Below are positions 1-12,983 of a DNA stretch of 64,000 nucleotides, piece after piece. Position numbers and translations under genes: made by a program. This DNA comes from Sciurus carolinensis (Eukaryota > Chordata > Mammalia > Rodentia > Sciuridae), in NCBI RefSeq assembly GCF_902686445.1, contig NC_062219.1:147914057-147978056 (forward strand). The letters run 5' to 3'. Every line of letters begins with the position of its first letter. Positions within the stretch are counted from its first letter, which is position 1. The notes under the pieces are model-generated. The model was given only the letters and a program-made list of their open reading frames with translations. It searched no databases and was not told the DNA's origin.

Positions 1-265
1 AAGGTGGGTCAGTGGGGTGTGCCTTTGGGATCGACATTTTGTCCCTGTTTACAAGAGCACCACATCCTGAGCTGCTTTCCTCCTCCACACCTTACTGCCA
101 TATGCTGCTGCTTCACCTGGGGCCCAGCGTAATGGAGTCAGCCATCTATGGACTGAGACCTTTGAAACCGTGAGTCCCCCCAAATACACATTCTCCTCCT
201 GTAAAATTGTTCTTGTCAGGATTTTGGTCACAGTGATGAAAAAGCAGACTAAACAGTATCTAAAT
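1..265 (+). mobile_element. ERVL-MaLR-type LTR remnant (3' part)
   Basis: The order 'gaaaccgtgagtccccc', 'aaattgttcttgtcagg', 'attttggtcacagtgatgaaa', then 'gcagactaaac' is the familiar 3' end of MaLR LTRs. It continues left of the window. It explains the long minus-strand reading frame over bases 49-453, which has no kinesin similarity. Bases 266-485 are unassigned intron. Confidence 0.7.
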
Positions 266-479
266 TTCTCAGGCAGTGCTTGGGCCAGTTGGAAGTACTC
301 AATGAAAGTCAGCCAACATGTTTCTTTTGGGCACCACTTTGTCAGAGTCCTTTCAAGAAGGAAATGTGCTACTTGAGCGCTCCTTCTCTGATAGATGGAG
401 AGAGGTGTTTGGTAAACAAATCCTTCTCTGTCCTCTGGGGTGAAGGTTAGCACACTTCTCTGGGTCCAGACGTTGGGCT

Positions 480-485
480 ACTTGC
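480..485 (-). promoter_or_regulatory. KIF13A: Non-canonical GC splice donor (GCAAGT)
   Basis: On the minus strand the exon 29 end reads CGGCAG followed by GCAAGT. The flanking CAG and AAGT match the U1-complementary consensus that GC-AG introns usually show at all other positions. No GT lies at the position required by the known protein sequence. Confidence 0.75.
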
Positions 486-638
486 CTGCCGGAGCCGCTC
501 AAGACTCAGAATGTTCTCCACCTGCAGCACCCCCCGGGTGTACTTCTCAATGTACGACTCTCCATCTGATGTGCCCTCGTTTTCACTCCGGGCCGCCAGG
601 AGAGCCAACGTTTCCCGGTCCTCGATCTCCTCGGTTGC
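486..638 (-). CDS. KIF13A: KIF13A window exon 29: tail helix, last exon in view
   Basis: 153 bases, 51 codons, about residues 1314-1364: [51 protein letters not shown]. Continuity with the known protein demands that the exon end after LRQ; the bases that follow are GCAAGT, a GC donor rather than GT. Acceptor tctcccttcag. The remaining tail exons and the 3' untranslated region lie to the left of the window. Confidence 0.95.
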
Positions 639-3600
639 CTGAAGGGAGAGGAAGGAAACGACAGTACTCATGTGAACGTTTCCATCAAAAGTATGGTGGG
701 CATACACACATATGGTGGGCATATGGAGAGCGAACACATTCCCCATCAGTCCTATACTGATATTTTAAAAAGCAGTGCAGGGCTGGGGACGCAGCTCAGT
801 GATGGAGAGATTGCTTAGTTAGCATGTGCCAGGCCCTGGGTTGGATCCCCAGCATTGCAAAAAAAATTTTTTTTTCTTAAATGGTATATATTTTACCTTC
901 GGTATGTTGGAGACTATTTCATAGGTTACACCACAGGAATAAAATATATTTTTCAATGATATTCTCCTCTTCAAACTCTGTGTAAAACTCTGGTAGAAGA
1001 GAAAAGCTGGATTAAACTGTGTAACAAATGTAAATTCAATATTTTACACACTGTAAATGCATTAGTCAAGGTTATGTTTTTATGTATACACACAATATTC
1101 TGAAAAACAGGGGAAAACAAAACCCTAAACTTAAAAATCCCGTCTACACTTCTGAGGGACAAAAACATCCAGGTGTGATTTGAAGGCTGACTCACAGGAT
1201 GCAGCACACAGTTTCTGTGGTGGTTTTCCTCTCCCCGTTGCTAACTTCTTTTGATCTCTGGGGGCTTTAATCAGGCTTTCCAGGGACAGCCGGGACACCA
1301 GGAGGGAGAGTTTGCCAACACACTCAGAGGTGACCCAGCAAAGTGGGAGGACAGGGATTTATTTGGTCCTGGTTTTGTTACCAACCTGACTGGACCCGAT
1401 ACTTAACCTCAGTCTGTGTTTCTACTTTTTAGACAATGAAACGTCACCGCCAGGACTTCGGGTTTCCTATCAGTCAAGGTGCAGAGTCTTCTGGGGATGA
1501 CATTTACCTCTGCGGACCTCCTGCCCCATGATCTCGGACAAATGGGAATCAGGCTCTCACCTGGCCAGTGTGGTCACACTCTGCAGAGCCCCTGTATTCA
1601 CACCAGCATTCACACCACAAAACACAACTGTGATAGAAGGAAAGACTTGGACCCGAGAGACACAGCAGAACAAGTCTGTTACTACCTGTTTGTTGTAAAT
1701 ATTGGCTGCAATCCGTTTCCGTAATACTAACTCCATAGCAGCCGGGTGGCTGAGCTGGACGGTGGTCTTCACGATCAGGTAAATCCTTTCATTCTGTGGT
1801 GTGACCCTGTTCAGGTGAACAGAATCATGCACCGAGGAGTCCCAAGAGGCTGTGGCTGAAACCTAGGAGTGAGGGAAAGACGGGGAGATGGACATAAATC
1901 CAACTCAGCCTAATCAACAGACTTCTTTCCTCACCTACTCTGAATAACAACAGCACAAATGGTCATTTTTTGAAGTCCCCACTCCTCTTCCCCAAAGCAG
2001 ACCATAGCAGCTTACCAGGAAGACAGGTCCCCCTGGCTGGGGGCTAATCAGAGGCCCTCTAAGAGATCCAGGGTTAAATTACCTCATCATCACTGTGCTT
2101 TATGATGGGCAGGTAGAAGAACTGGCTGCCATGCTCCTTGGGCAGGATGGAGTTCACACCCGATGCATGTGGACCCACAAGCTGCTCATTGGCACTGAGG
2201 TCATCAGCTAACCAAGTTCAAGTTCAAGGCACAGGGTAAAAAGGTGGGGGAAAAACAGTTTTTAAGTGATCATCAAAAATTCAAAAACATATCTGTGTGT
2301 GTATTTTTTTTTTTTTTTTTTTTGAGGTGCTAGAGATTGAACTCAGGGCCTGTGCATACTAGGCAAACACTCTACCACTGAGCTACTCCCAGCCCCCAAA
2401 TACACTTATTACAGATAATGTTTACAGGTAACATAATTTTTTTCTTTCATTCTTTACCCTGAAATTGAAATAGATACTCTGAGATCATAATAGCTTTAAT
2501 TCCTTAAAAATATAACTCTAAGAAAAGTAGTGAAGATGGAGTGAGGTGCCCCCTAGCCACCTGGCCATCTGGCCCCTGGGTCTGGGGCAGGTTGACCTGG
2601 GAGGCTGATTGTATCTGCTGGACCATGCGAGGATCCTCATCACATAGGAAGAGCATTTTCATGACATTTAGGTGCTTTTTGTATTCATCTCAAAACAAAA
2701 TTCTGAACTGGCGATGTGGCAGGTGCTTCTACTGGTCTCCCAGAGCAGGGGTGCTTCTCCTTCCATCGGCCACCATCCCTGCTGAAACATGGATGTCTTT
2801 CTACAGGTTATCTCTGTGGTCTGGAAAAGCCTGTTTTTTGTTTGTTCCAGCTTTCAGAGTCAACAGAGAGGCCCCTGGGATGCCATTACCTGCTGACTTC
2901 TCCAGGAGATTAAAAAAAAAAAAGCAACTGACCTAGGTCTTCTGTTGCAAATTGCTTAATTATCAAGAAATTATTTTGGGAGCTGAAGGCTGATTTTAAT
3001 TTGAAAATAGGTGCTTAGGTTGTAGTATTTGTGAATTCTTTGCCTTTTGTTCTGACAAGACTAAATAAATGGCAAGAATTGATGACTTCAGGGTTTTTTC
3101 AAAATGCCTTCCAGTTTTGGCCACTATAATGTATGATAAACATATACAAGACTAAAGCAGCAAATTCCAAATATTTGTTGTAATTTGAATAGCAAAAGAT
3201 GTTTCGTTACATATATCTCGAAATCCTGGCTCATCTTATAACACATTCACAGGACAGAAACACAAGTCCAGTTTTGTAGCTAACCCTTTGATGTGACGAA
3301 GAAGCATAAAAGACATGAAGATTGATTTCACATCTGAATAAACCATCGGAATTTCTTTACAAATACACATTTTTCCAAGTGTAAATTCACATTTTTGGAT
3401 GAAAGGAGGGATTTTTCTCCTGGAGAAGGAAGCTGCTGTTGACTTTCTCAAAAATCTTGGGATATTCGCTATTTTTAAATTTTTTCATTCTTCTACAAAA
3501 GGACCAGATTATGCAGCATCTGACCCTGTGAATGCACACTTACATTTGGTTGAAAGAATGGTAAAATTAAACAACCTGGTGTGAGCCCATGTAACCCTGT

Positions 3601-6600
3601 TCGCCTCCCTAAGATGAGAAGTGGTTGTATTACAGTCTTATTAATCATTTTTTTAAAAAAATTAATTTGTTCCAGTTAGTTATACATAACAGTACATTGC
3701 ATTTATGCATTTTGATATATCATACATAAATGGAGAATTTCTCATTTTTCTGATTGTACATGTTGTAGGATCATATTGGTCCTGCAGTCATAAATGTAGA
3801 TGAGGTAGTAGAGTGAAACAGACATTATTCATCTTTTTTGTGGAGTCATACAGCACATAAATTTATTTTCCATGTGGCCAAGGCTGAAAGAAAAGTAACA
3901 TGAGTGGTTTTTAAGTTAAGAAGATGTGAAGGAGGATTGGGGTTGTAGCTCGGTGGTAGAGCACTTGCCTAGCATGTGTGAAGCACAGGGTTCGAGCCTT
4001 AGCTCCCCATAAAAATAAATAAAATAAAAGTGTTGTGTTCATCTACAACTAAAAAAATAAATACCAATTAAAAAAAAAAAAAAAGGATGTGATGGATCCT
4101 ATAGTATAATCTGCCTTCAGCTTAAACACAAAGTTTCCATATAACTCCTTTCTCCTAAGAAAAACGAAAATGTATTATGCATCACCACTGACTTTTTTTG
4201 GGAATTTTATATTCCATATTTCCATTTTTTATAAAATCATAAACAATTCCCTTCCTTCAACCCAGCTGGGTACTTGGATTTATTTATCTCGTGACAGGAC
4301 TAAGGATAAGCTGAAAAGGCTGGGATGCAGGTAACTCTCCTCTGGGAACTGGACTTTCTTATCAGCAAGTGGGTCTTTCTGGGTGTACAGTCCAGTGCTG
4401 AAGTGCTTACTGAGCACGTGAGAGGCCCTGGGTTGGATCCCCAGCTCCTTGGGGAAAAATCCACTGCCAGAGCCTGAGAGCCGCCCTGTGGGTCCTCTGT
4501 CAAGAGGGAGTGGACACATTCTACGCGTAGTCCCAGGACAAGCGGCCTCGCTAACACACCTTAGGATTTTGCTGCTTGCTTGATGTCAGTTCTTCCTGCA
4601 ATCTCAGGTGAGGTGTGTTTCCCTACTTACATAACATACTACACTAGAGACTAACAGTTAAGTGATCAGTTCAGAATCACAGTCTTGAGCACTTGGAAGA
4701 AGCATAAAGAGCATCTCTTCTAATGCCCTACCAATGTGAGATTAACCTTCCAAAACTTCTCCAAGTGGTTATCCAGCTGTCGCTTGTACACCTCCAGTAA
4801 CAGGGACCTCCTCACACGACAAGGCTCATGTCTTCATTCGTCAGCCGAAGTCAACCTCCCAATTGCTTTTCCATGCACCCATTATCAAACAGTTTTTTCA
4901 GGATGTTTTAAGGAGCCACAGGCTTCTGAGGAAGGACCTGCAAGGAGCCTGCCCATCCTCAAACTCGGAAAATCTCCTTTTAAATTCTGTGCATGGGGTT
5001 CCATGTACAATTTCATTTGGAAAAGGCTTTTTATTCTTAAAACACACTGAAAGCCATTGTCTAGGTTTGCCCAGATTGTTTGTCATGCTAAAGAATAATT
5101 CTTTTTAAAATTTTTTTTCCATACACTTATAGGGTAATAATAATGTTTGTCTCATTCTACCATGCTTCCTATACCCACTGCCCAAAGAAAAAAAATTTTT
5201 TTTTTTTTTTTTTGCGGTGCTGGGGATTGAATCCAGAGCCTTGTGCTTGACAGGCAAGCACTCTACAAACTGAGCTATATCCCCAGCCTGCAAAGAATAA
5301 TTCTTAATGCAAGGTTACAAGGTTACAGTGTGATCATTTCTGGCATTGGAACTATTGGGGATAAAAAGCAAAGGGCATTAGCCAGAAATGCAGATTTCTA
5401 GATTCTTGCTAAGCCTAGGGAGTCAGAAACTCCAGGGTTGATTACTTTCCCAAGTAATATCTACATTTTGGAAAAACTGCTTTAATGTTCCTGTACATAA
5501 TTCTCAATATACCTAAATGGTGTGTGTGTGTTGCTGGGGATCGAACCCAGGGCTTTATGCATGCAAGGCAAGCACTTTACCACTGAGCCACATCTGCAGC
5601 CCCTAGCTGTTCTCATTTTTTAATTATTTACGTCTCTCCTTTCGTGATACTACCTGTCATCCTTATATGTTTGAATGAACCAAAATGTCATGGCATACAA
5701 GCAATTACAAAAGTGATTTACAGATCAGGGTACTGTGAGTCTGAATACATGACACATTTTAATTAAATACGGTGGCCCCTGGAACTTACCATTCAAATCA
5801 AGGAAGAGAACTGGTATGTGGGTTTCCATTCCAGAAGGTGGAATCCTAAATTTAATAACAAAATTGAACAATAAAGTATCTGTCCGCTATCTTGCTAGAT
5901 TATAAAACAGGGTCATTGAAGCAGAAGCGAAGCCCCGTGGAGAGGCAGGTTCTGCTGACGACCTGGTTTTGCTCTGCTCGGCCTCCCTGTAACGCCAATC
6001 ACAGGGACTACAGGATTTAGATCAGGAGCTACCAGATATGTGAATTAAATGCAAAGGTGATTTGAAGACTTTCTAAAACTAATTCTAGTGATGGGGACCG
6101 GGAACAGGGGTGTTCTCGTTGGTAACGGGATGGATCGGAGCCTAGAGGAAGTGAACGGAAGGGACAACCGTTAAAAAGCTTGGAGGACAACACGAGACGT
6201 TTGAAGGAGGTGGCCTCCTGTGCATGACACTGGCCTCGCTGCAGCTGAGTCACCTCGGAGGCCCCCAAGCCAACAGCCTGCAGCCTGCTCCGCCTCTCCT
6301 AGGATGCTAGGCACACAACCCAGGACCACATTTGGCAAATGCCCAGGATGATCCCAAGTTTGAAAACATGTCAAATGAGTGAGACTGTGCTAAGTTGGAG
6401 GACAGTCTAGAGGGGACTCTGAGAAACAGGTTGGGAAGGAGCTGGCCGGCCCTACATGGCCAGCAGAGGCTGCATGGAGCAGGATTCCAGCACGAGGGCC
6501 AGGACCGGAAGGAATGAACACTGGTCCCCAGTTACACACTTGCAGACTTAGATTCTCCAGGCTCATAGAACAACCCGAGAAGCTGGCTACACCTCCACTT

Positions 6601-9600
6601 ATCCACAGACACGCAATATCGCTAGTGCTGCTAAGTCTGTCCAAATTGAACTATCTGAGCATGCACATTCTGTGTTCAAAGGGCATCTGTTTTCTCTTAA
6701 GTATCCAGGGCATGTTTTCGTAATTAGAAAGAGAGTGAGAGTAAGAAGCAGCGGCTACCATTTAGGGCATGGTGCTACTGCTGTTTTATATCATTGTACT
6801 CTGCAAGGCTGTATCAAGATAAGCAAGGTGTTTAATGTGCCTTCTCCCAGAGAAATCAGACACACACAAAAGAGTTAAAACTGGGAACTAAATTCCAATC
6901 TATTTCACTGTGGACTTAAGACATCAGGCTGCTTCTCAGGAGCGTACCTAACATTGCTGACCAATCAACTGATCAATTGATTTTGTAGGCTCCAGTGCTT
7001 ACTCTTTGCTAGTTACCAAAATAAGCATGTACTAGGGCAAATAAGAAGAAACAGGGCTGTGGATGTAGCTCAGTGGCAGAGAAGCATGCACCAGGCCCTG
7101 GGTTAGTTCAATCCTCAGCACCCCCAAAACCAAACCAAACCAAAAAAAAAAAAAAAAAAAAAAAAAAAGAAAAAAGGCTGGGTCCAGTGGTGCACTCCTA
7201 TAATCCCAGACAGTGACTCAGAGAGGCTGAGGCAGGAGGGTCACAAGTTTGAGACCCACCTGAGCAACTTAGCAAGACCCTGTCTCAAAAACAAAATTTA
7301 CAAAATGGGCCAGGGAATATAGCTCAGTGGTAAAGTGCTCTGGATTCGATTCCCAGCACTATCAAAAATAAAAAAAAAATAATAAAACTCTGTCCCCTAG
7401 ACTCTGGAAATATCCTTTTTACCCAAAATGAGAGGATTTCTGGAGACCAGGAAACAGAGGCTAAGTTGCTTTTTCAGAGGAGGAATGCGGGAGGTACTGG
7501 ATTCCTGCGAGGGCGCTCGGGCTCCCTTGGTGGGAAGCTGGCTGCAGGGGAAGGGGAGGAAGGAGGGAGCACTGGGGTTGGGTGGCCCTTCCCTGACAGC
7601 TTGGGTCCTTGGCATTCACTGTGACAATCCTAGAAAGCCACTGGCAGGGCTGTTGCCACAGGCAGTCCCGCCCACTCCCAGGGCACAGAAGGAAGTGGGG
7701 CTCACCAGTCAGCCGGAGCCCCGGGGATCCCGCTGCCAGGGGCGGGCACCAGCACGGCATTCCTTTCCTCTGTCAGCCCCACCCACTGCTCCACCAGTCG
7801 GGCTTCCCGCTCCACATCATCCTCTGTCTTGTCTGCAGAACAAAATGAAGGAATGGGTGCCAAGGAGAGGAAGGAACAATGTCTGCATTTAGGATGGATT
7901 TGCACTCAGTGCCAGCCACGATGGCCTACACATCACTAGGTTCCAGAAAAGGATTTGAGGCTTTGAAGGCCAAGCATGAGCATCCAGGCTGGGAGAGGCT
8001 AAGCTGGGGGCACCTCCACAGGCCAGGAAAAGCAGGAAGCGCATGGGAAAAGCAGCGAGAAGATGGTTCCTGGCACTGAAACATGGGAAATTATGCAACA
8101 GACAAGTCTCGGCTTCCTGATCTGTCAAACAGTGTTAACTCAAGTCAGTGTACTTCATGCCCTTGCTGGAATGAGTAAGTGAAATAATGGATGTGACATA
8201 TAAAGCTAGATGCCATTTTATAAAGATAGATGATCTAAGAACGTCATAAATGATACTCTTGGGCTAAGGATATAGCTTAGCTGGTAGAGTGCTTGCCTTG
8301 CAAGCATGAAGTCCTGGGTTCAATCCCCAGCACTGAAAAAAAAAAATTTATACTCTGTAAAACTTTTTTTTTTTTTGTACCAGGGATTAGATTGAACCCA
8401 GGTTACTTAACCACTGAGTGACATCCCCAGCTCCTTTTATTTTTTTCTTTTGAGGCAGGATCTTGCCAAGTTGCTCAGAGCTTTGCTAAGTTGCTGAAGG
8501 TAAAACTTTTTTCTTCTTCATACTTATTATGAAAGGGATTTTCTTTGCTCTACTTTGCAATGTGCTCACCCATCAATCAGTTCTGGGGCAGCCCAGGTGT
8601 AGTCACAGTGAGTTTTCATTGGTAGGCTGAACACCTGCACCACCCGAGACCCCACACTGAGCCAGGATGTCTCCTGAGAGAGAACTCTCGCTAAGTTCTG
8701 TATGAAATGGATTAACGTTCAAGATGCTTGTTGGTGCAGAGTCAGCCTCAATGAGTAGGCCAAGAAGTCAGGATGAGAGACCCTGGATTTTAACAGCACA
8801 TTTCTACTCCAGAATCCAAGTGGTGTTGCTAGGAAATGCAAGCTGCACCCTTGGGCAGCGAGGGAGCTCAGGGGGCACCCTGAACCAGCCAAGGGCAAGG
8901 CTACGGCCCACCAGGAGCGGGGTGCCAACCAGCAAAGCCTCGGAACCATCGAGCTCCTGTGAACCCTGTGACTCTGGCACCTGGTGCACCTCATACAGGT
9001 ATCCATTGCATTGTGTTCATCAAAATCAGATGTGAGGGCTGGTGGTGTAGCTCAGTGGCAGAGCGTGTTCCTAAGTGTGTGAGGCACTGGGTTCGATTCT
9101 CAGCACCACATATAAATAAATCAAATCAAGGTCCATTGACAACTAACAAACAAAACCAGACCAAATATGAGTTTGACCTTTCATGTGACAATTTAATGGC
9201 AGCACTCAGAGATTATTAAAATGCATGACTTTCAAATGCAGAGACTTTGTAAACCAACAACATACAATCGGATTCACTAACATCTGCACATCTGTTTCAA
9301 GTTCAAGAAATAAGGATACCGAAGGGTTATAGAAAATAATATTTCTACAAGACAGCTCCCCAAGAAAAATGGAGGGAAGTTATGGCTCGGAAGGAGGAGG
9401 GGAATTGGCCAAACATTAAACCTCTCCCAGGGCATTCTTTTCTGATAACAATGGGCCCTGGGGGAAAGGGGCAGATCCTGAATGCTGGGCCCTAAACCTT
9501 GACCTTCCCCCTTGGCAAATTAGTTCTAAATGACAATGGGCAAGATCTGAGTACTTATCCCTCAGGGTCTGGTTTTAACCTATACAACTAGCTCCTGACA

Positions 9601-12600
9601 GTCAAAACTGCATGCACATGGCTTCCAATGATTACATCATTGTACCCTATAAAACCAAAATCTCCTGTGTAACTGCTATTCATTTTCCCATCCAGAAAAT
9701 GGGGTTCAATGGCGCCTGAGTCCACAAAGGAATAAAGGCTTCTCAATCAATTGAGGTCTGCTTTCTGTCCTTTAGAGTTTACAGATACTTCTGTCCAACC
9801 GAGGGAAGAATACAACCTACTGCCGCTGTGTAGAAGTGCAGAAGCTACTCCCGGGAGTTAATCTCACGTACCTTTCTTATTGCTGACTTTTTTAATCTGC
9901 TCATCTAAGTATTCTCGTCGTTTGATGAGTGCATCTGACCACCGCTCTCGGACGCAGTTTAGGTCTTCCTCCTGAGAAGACAGAGGCAAAGTATTGACTG
10001 TACAGTGCACAGACCACTATTTCTGTCTTTTTGAAAAGATGTTCAAATTGATCAGGAGACTTTTCATTAGGAAAAGATCATTGAACATCGCTGGGTGATT
10101 AATATGCAAGAAAGCAAAGAGGCCTCAGGAACACCACATGCGGATCAAAGATGTCGGTATGCAGAAATCAGAGCCCTGCATCTCCAAGAGGATAATTATA
10201 TTAAAAGCGAGAAAAGCTCAAACTATACCAGCTGTTGAATGATTTTTACACTGTGTGTGTATGTGTGCATTTAAATGGTAGCTATTCATCGACAGATGTG
10301 AATTTAAAGCAGAAGGACACCATGAACAGAGCTCAAATCACGTAACACCAAGTGGAATGGAAAATGTCAGGCGTTTTCATTGTTCATAGTTCCATGGTCT
10401 AATGACAATTATCTTCTGAAATGCAAACAGGTCAGCCGGGAACCTTTTGAACTTGCTGCACAGATCTCATGTCCAACCTCCACCATGAGTCTAACCAAGA
10501 TTCTTCCATGCAAAAACCCAACATGCATTCAGCCATGCTTGAAATCCCCGAAGCAGCTGTTGGCTTTCGCGGTGAACAACACGGCAGGAAGCGCGAAAAA
10601 GCCACAAGCCGTTAGTCAAGGCACTGCTGAGCTTCCATGGGGGTACTGACATCTCCCCTAAAGTTTGCTTTGCCTTTTTTCTTTCTTCATAAAATTAAGA
10701 GTGGGGAAAGAAAACCCACCAATTCTGTTTGAAATGCTGTTGGACTGGCCTGTTTTAATATATAACTCTTACGAGATTACATGAGGAGGAGATACCTGGG
10801 GTCTCTGAAGCTTTTCCCACAATGTACCCATACTTTACATAGAGGAAGGCACAGTGGATAAACCACCTTTAACTCGTGCAGAGAAGTACAAAGACTGGGA
10901 ACCAGAGCCGGAAGCCTTCGTCTTGGCACGCTGCTTGGGTCATGACCACACTACCCCATGTTTCTGAAATTGGGCCAGTCAGTGCGTGTTGTGCATTTGA
11001 GTATATTTTTTTCTTCATTTCCAACAAGAAAAGGCTGAGATTTCAATCCTATAGGTTTGGAAAAACTAAGCTTGGCCCTAACATGAGGAGAAAACTGGCT
11101 AAACAAAACAAAGTTAAGTACATAAATGTTTCCAATTTTTCTAGCCAATAGAAGTCTTTGAAAGTAAAGTGGCTTATTGGAAAAACACTAATTTCTTGGA
11201 TGTGAGAAGCAACGTGCAGTTCAGCATAGGAAAAACTAGACTATGGATGGATAACTGCAATTTTGAAGATCAACTGATTTTTTTTTTTTTTTTTTTTTTT
11301 TTTGCGGTGCTGGGGATCGAACCCAGGGCTTTGTGTTTGAGAGGCAAGAACTCTACCGACTGAGCTATCTCCCCAGCCCTCAACTGATTTTAATAACAGT
11401 GATAATGGTCTTGCCCAGCAAAGCTTTATAAGCTAGTGATTCCAGATGGCAGAGCATAAAATGCAGTATTGGGTTTCAGATTTTGAATCAACAGGGAAAA
11501 CAACAGAAACAGGATAGTATCCCTGATTACATATAAAGCATATCAAAAGCAAGTGAAAAACTGCATATTCTGGCTCCCTGGCCCTCCGGCCTCCTCCCTG
11601 GCCTCTGCTTTGCAAATGCTGGCAATTAGCAATAGCTGTGCCCCATGCCACAGGATCGACAGCAGTAGCAATACCTGATAACTATCCATATCATCACCAT
11701 CCTCATCATCTCTCTGGTAGGAAAAAAATAAACACAAAGGACATGCATTTTGTTTCTCAAACAGGACACAGGGAAAATAATTCTTAAGGCTTAACATACA
11801 CAATATAATGGACAGCTCACACAACATCTGCACAACAAAACATTTCACTGAATTTCAAGGGTTAATGGATTTAATTTACTCATCCATAATTTGAAGGAAT
11901 TTCCCCCCCAGAATCCCCCCTGGGGATGGAACCCAGGGCTTCACAAATGCTAGGCAAGCACTGAGCTATATCCCCAGTCCTTGTTAAATATTTGAAACAG
12001 ATTCTCACTAAATTGCCCAGGCTGGTCTCCAAATTGCAATCCTCTTGCCTCAGCCTCCCAGGTAATTGGGATTACAGGTGTGTGCTACCACACCTGGCTT
12101 CCAAAGAATTTTTAAAATATTGAGGGCAGTTATTTAAAAACAGAACTCTCTCTGATGGAGACAGAAGTCGACATCATTCTGCCAGGCCTTGGACGGATGG
12201 ACGGGTAAGAGGTGTTTATGGGTAGGCTAACTGAGGTCTCGGGTAGGCTAACTGAGGTCTCGGGTGGGCTGAGGAAGACCAAATCGAAAAGCCATGAGGG
12301 ACTCGAGAGATTCTTTGGCCCACTCTTGGTTTTGGTCAGGAAGAAACGGAGGCCCTGTAGGATGAGATGAACCTGTCCAGAGTGCTCAGGGTTGGAAGCC
12401 GGCCCCTGTCTCCAACCTCAGTGGTCTTTCCTGCACACACCACTTGCATGGATGAAAACAAAGTACCATGGTGCAAACAAAGGTTTTGTTTTGTTTTGGT
12501 GCTGGGCATGGAACCCAGGGACGCTTCACCTCTGAGCTACATCCCTAGCCCTTCTTTATTTTTTATTTTGAGACAGGGTCTTGCTAAATTGCTCAGGCTG

Positions 12601-12942
12601 GCCTTGAACTTGAGATTCTCCTGCCTCAGCCTCCCAAGCAGCTGGGATAAGAGTGTCCACCACCATGCCCAGCAACAAAGGAGTTTTGATTAAAACAATA
12701 TTCCTTAGATACCAACCAGATCATAAAAACTCACAATTCACGACTAAATGCTTTGTATTCATAGAAGAGATGTTAACCTAAAGGGGTTTTTAAAAAGTTA
12801 AAATTATATTTACATCTATGCTTCAAAATACACATCTTTTTTTTTTAAAGTCTAGTAACCATCACTACCAGTTATATGAATGACTACCTTATTAAATGTA
12901 AGCCTAATTTTGAAATAATTTATCTTGAACTAATGCTCCCTA

Positions 12943-12983
<41 letters not shown>

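Noticed and set aside
49..453. 134-codon minus-strand frame next to the last exon
   Set aside because: It lies in a MaLR LTR remnant and adjoining intron, bears no resemblance to the KIF13A tail, and sits beyond a good splice donor.
8262..8350. tRNA-like A and B boxes in ID elements, here and at about 30 other places
   Set aside because: They belong to tRNA-derived SINEs with A-rich tails; none keeps a foldable full tRNA, so no tRNA gene is called.
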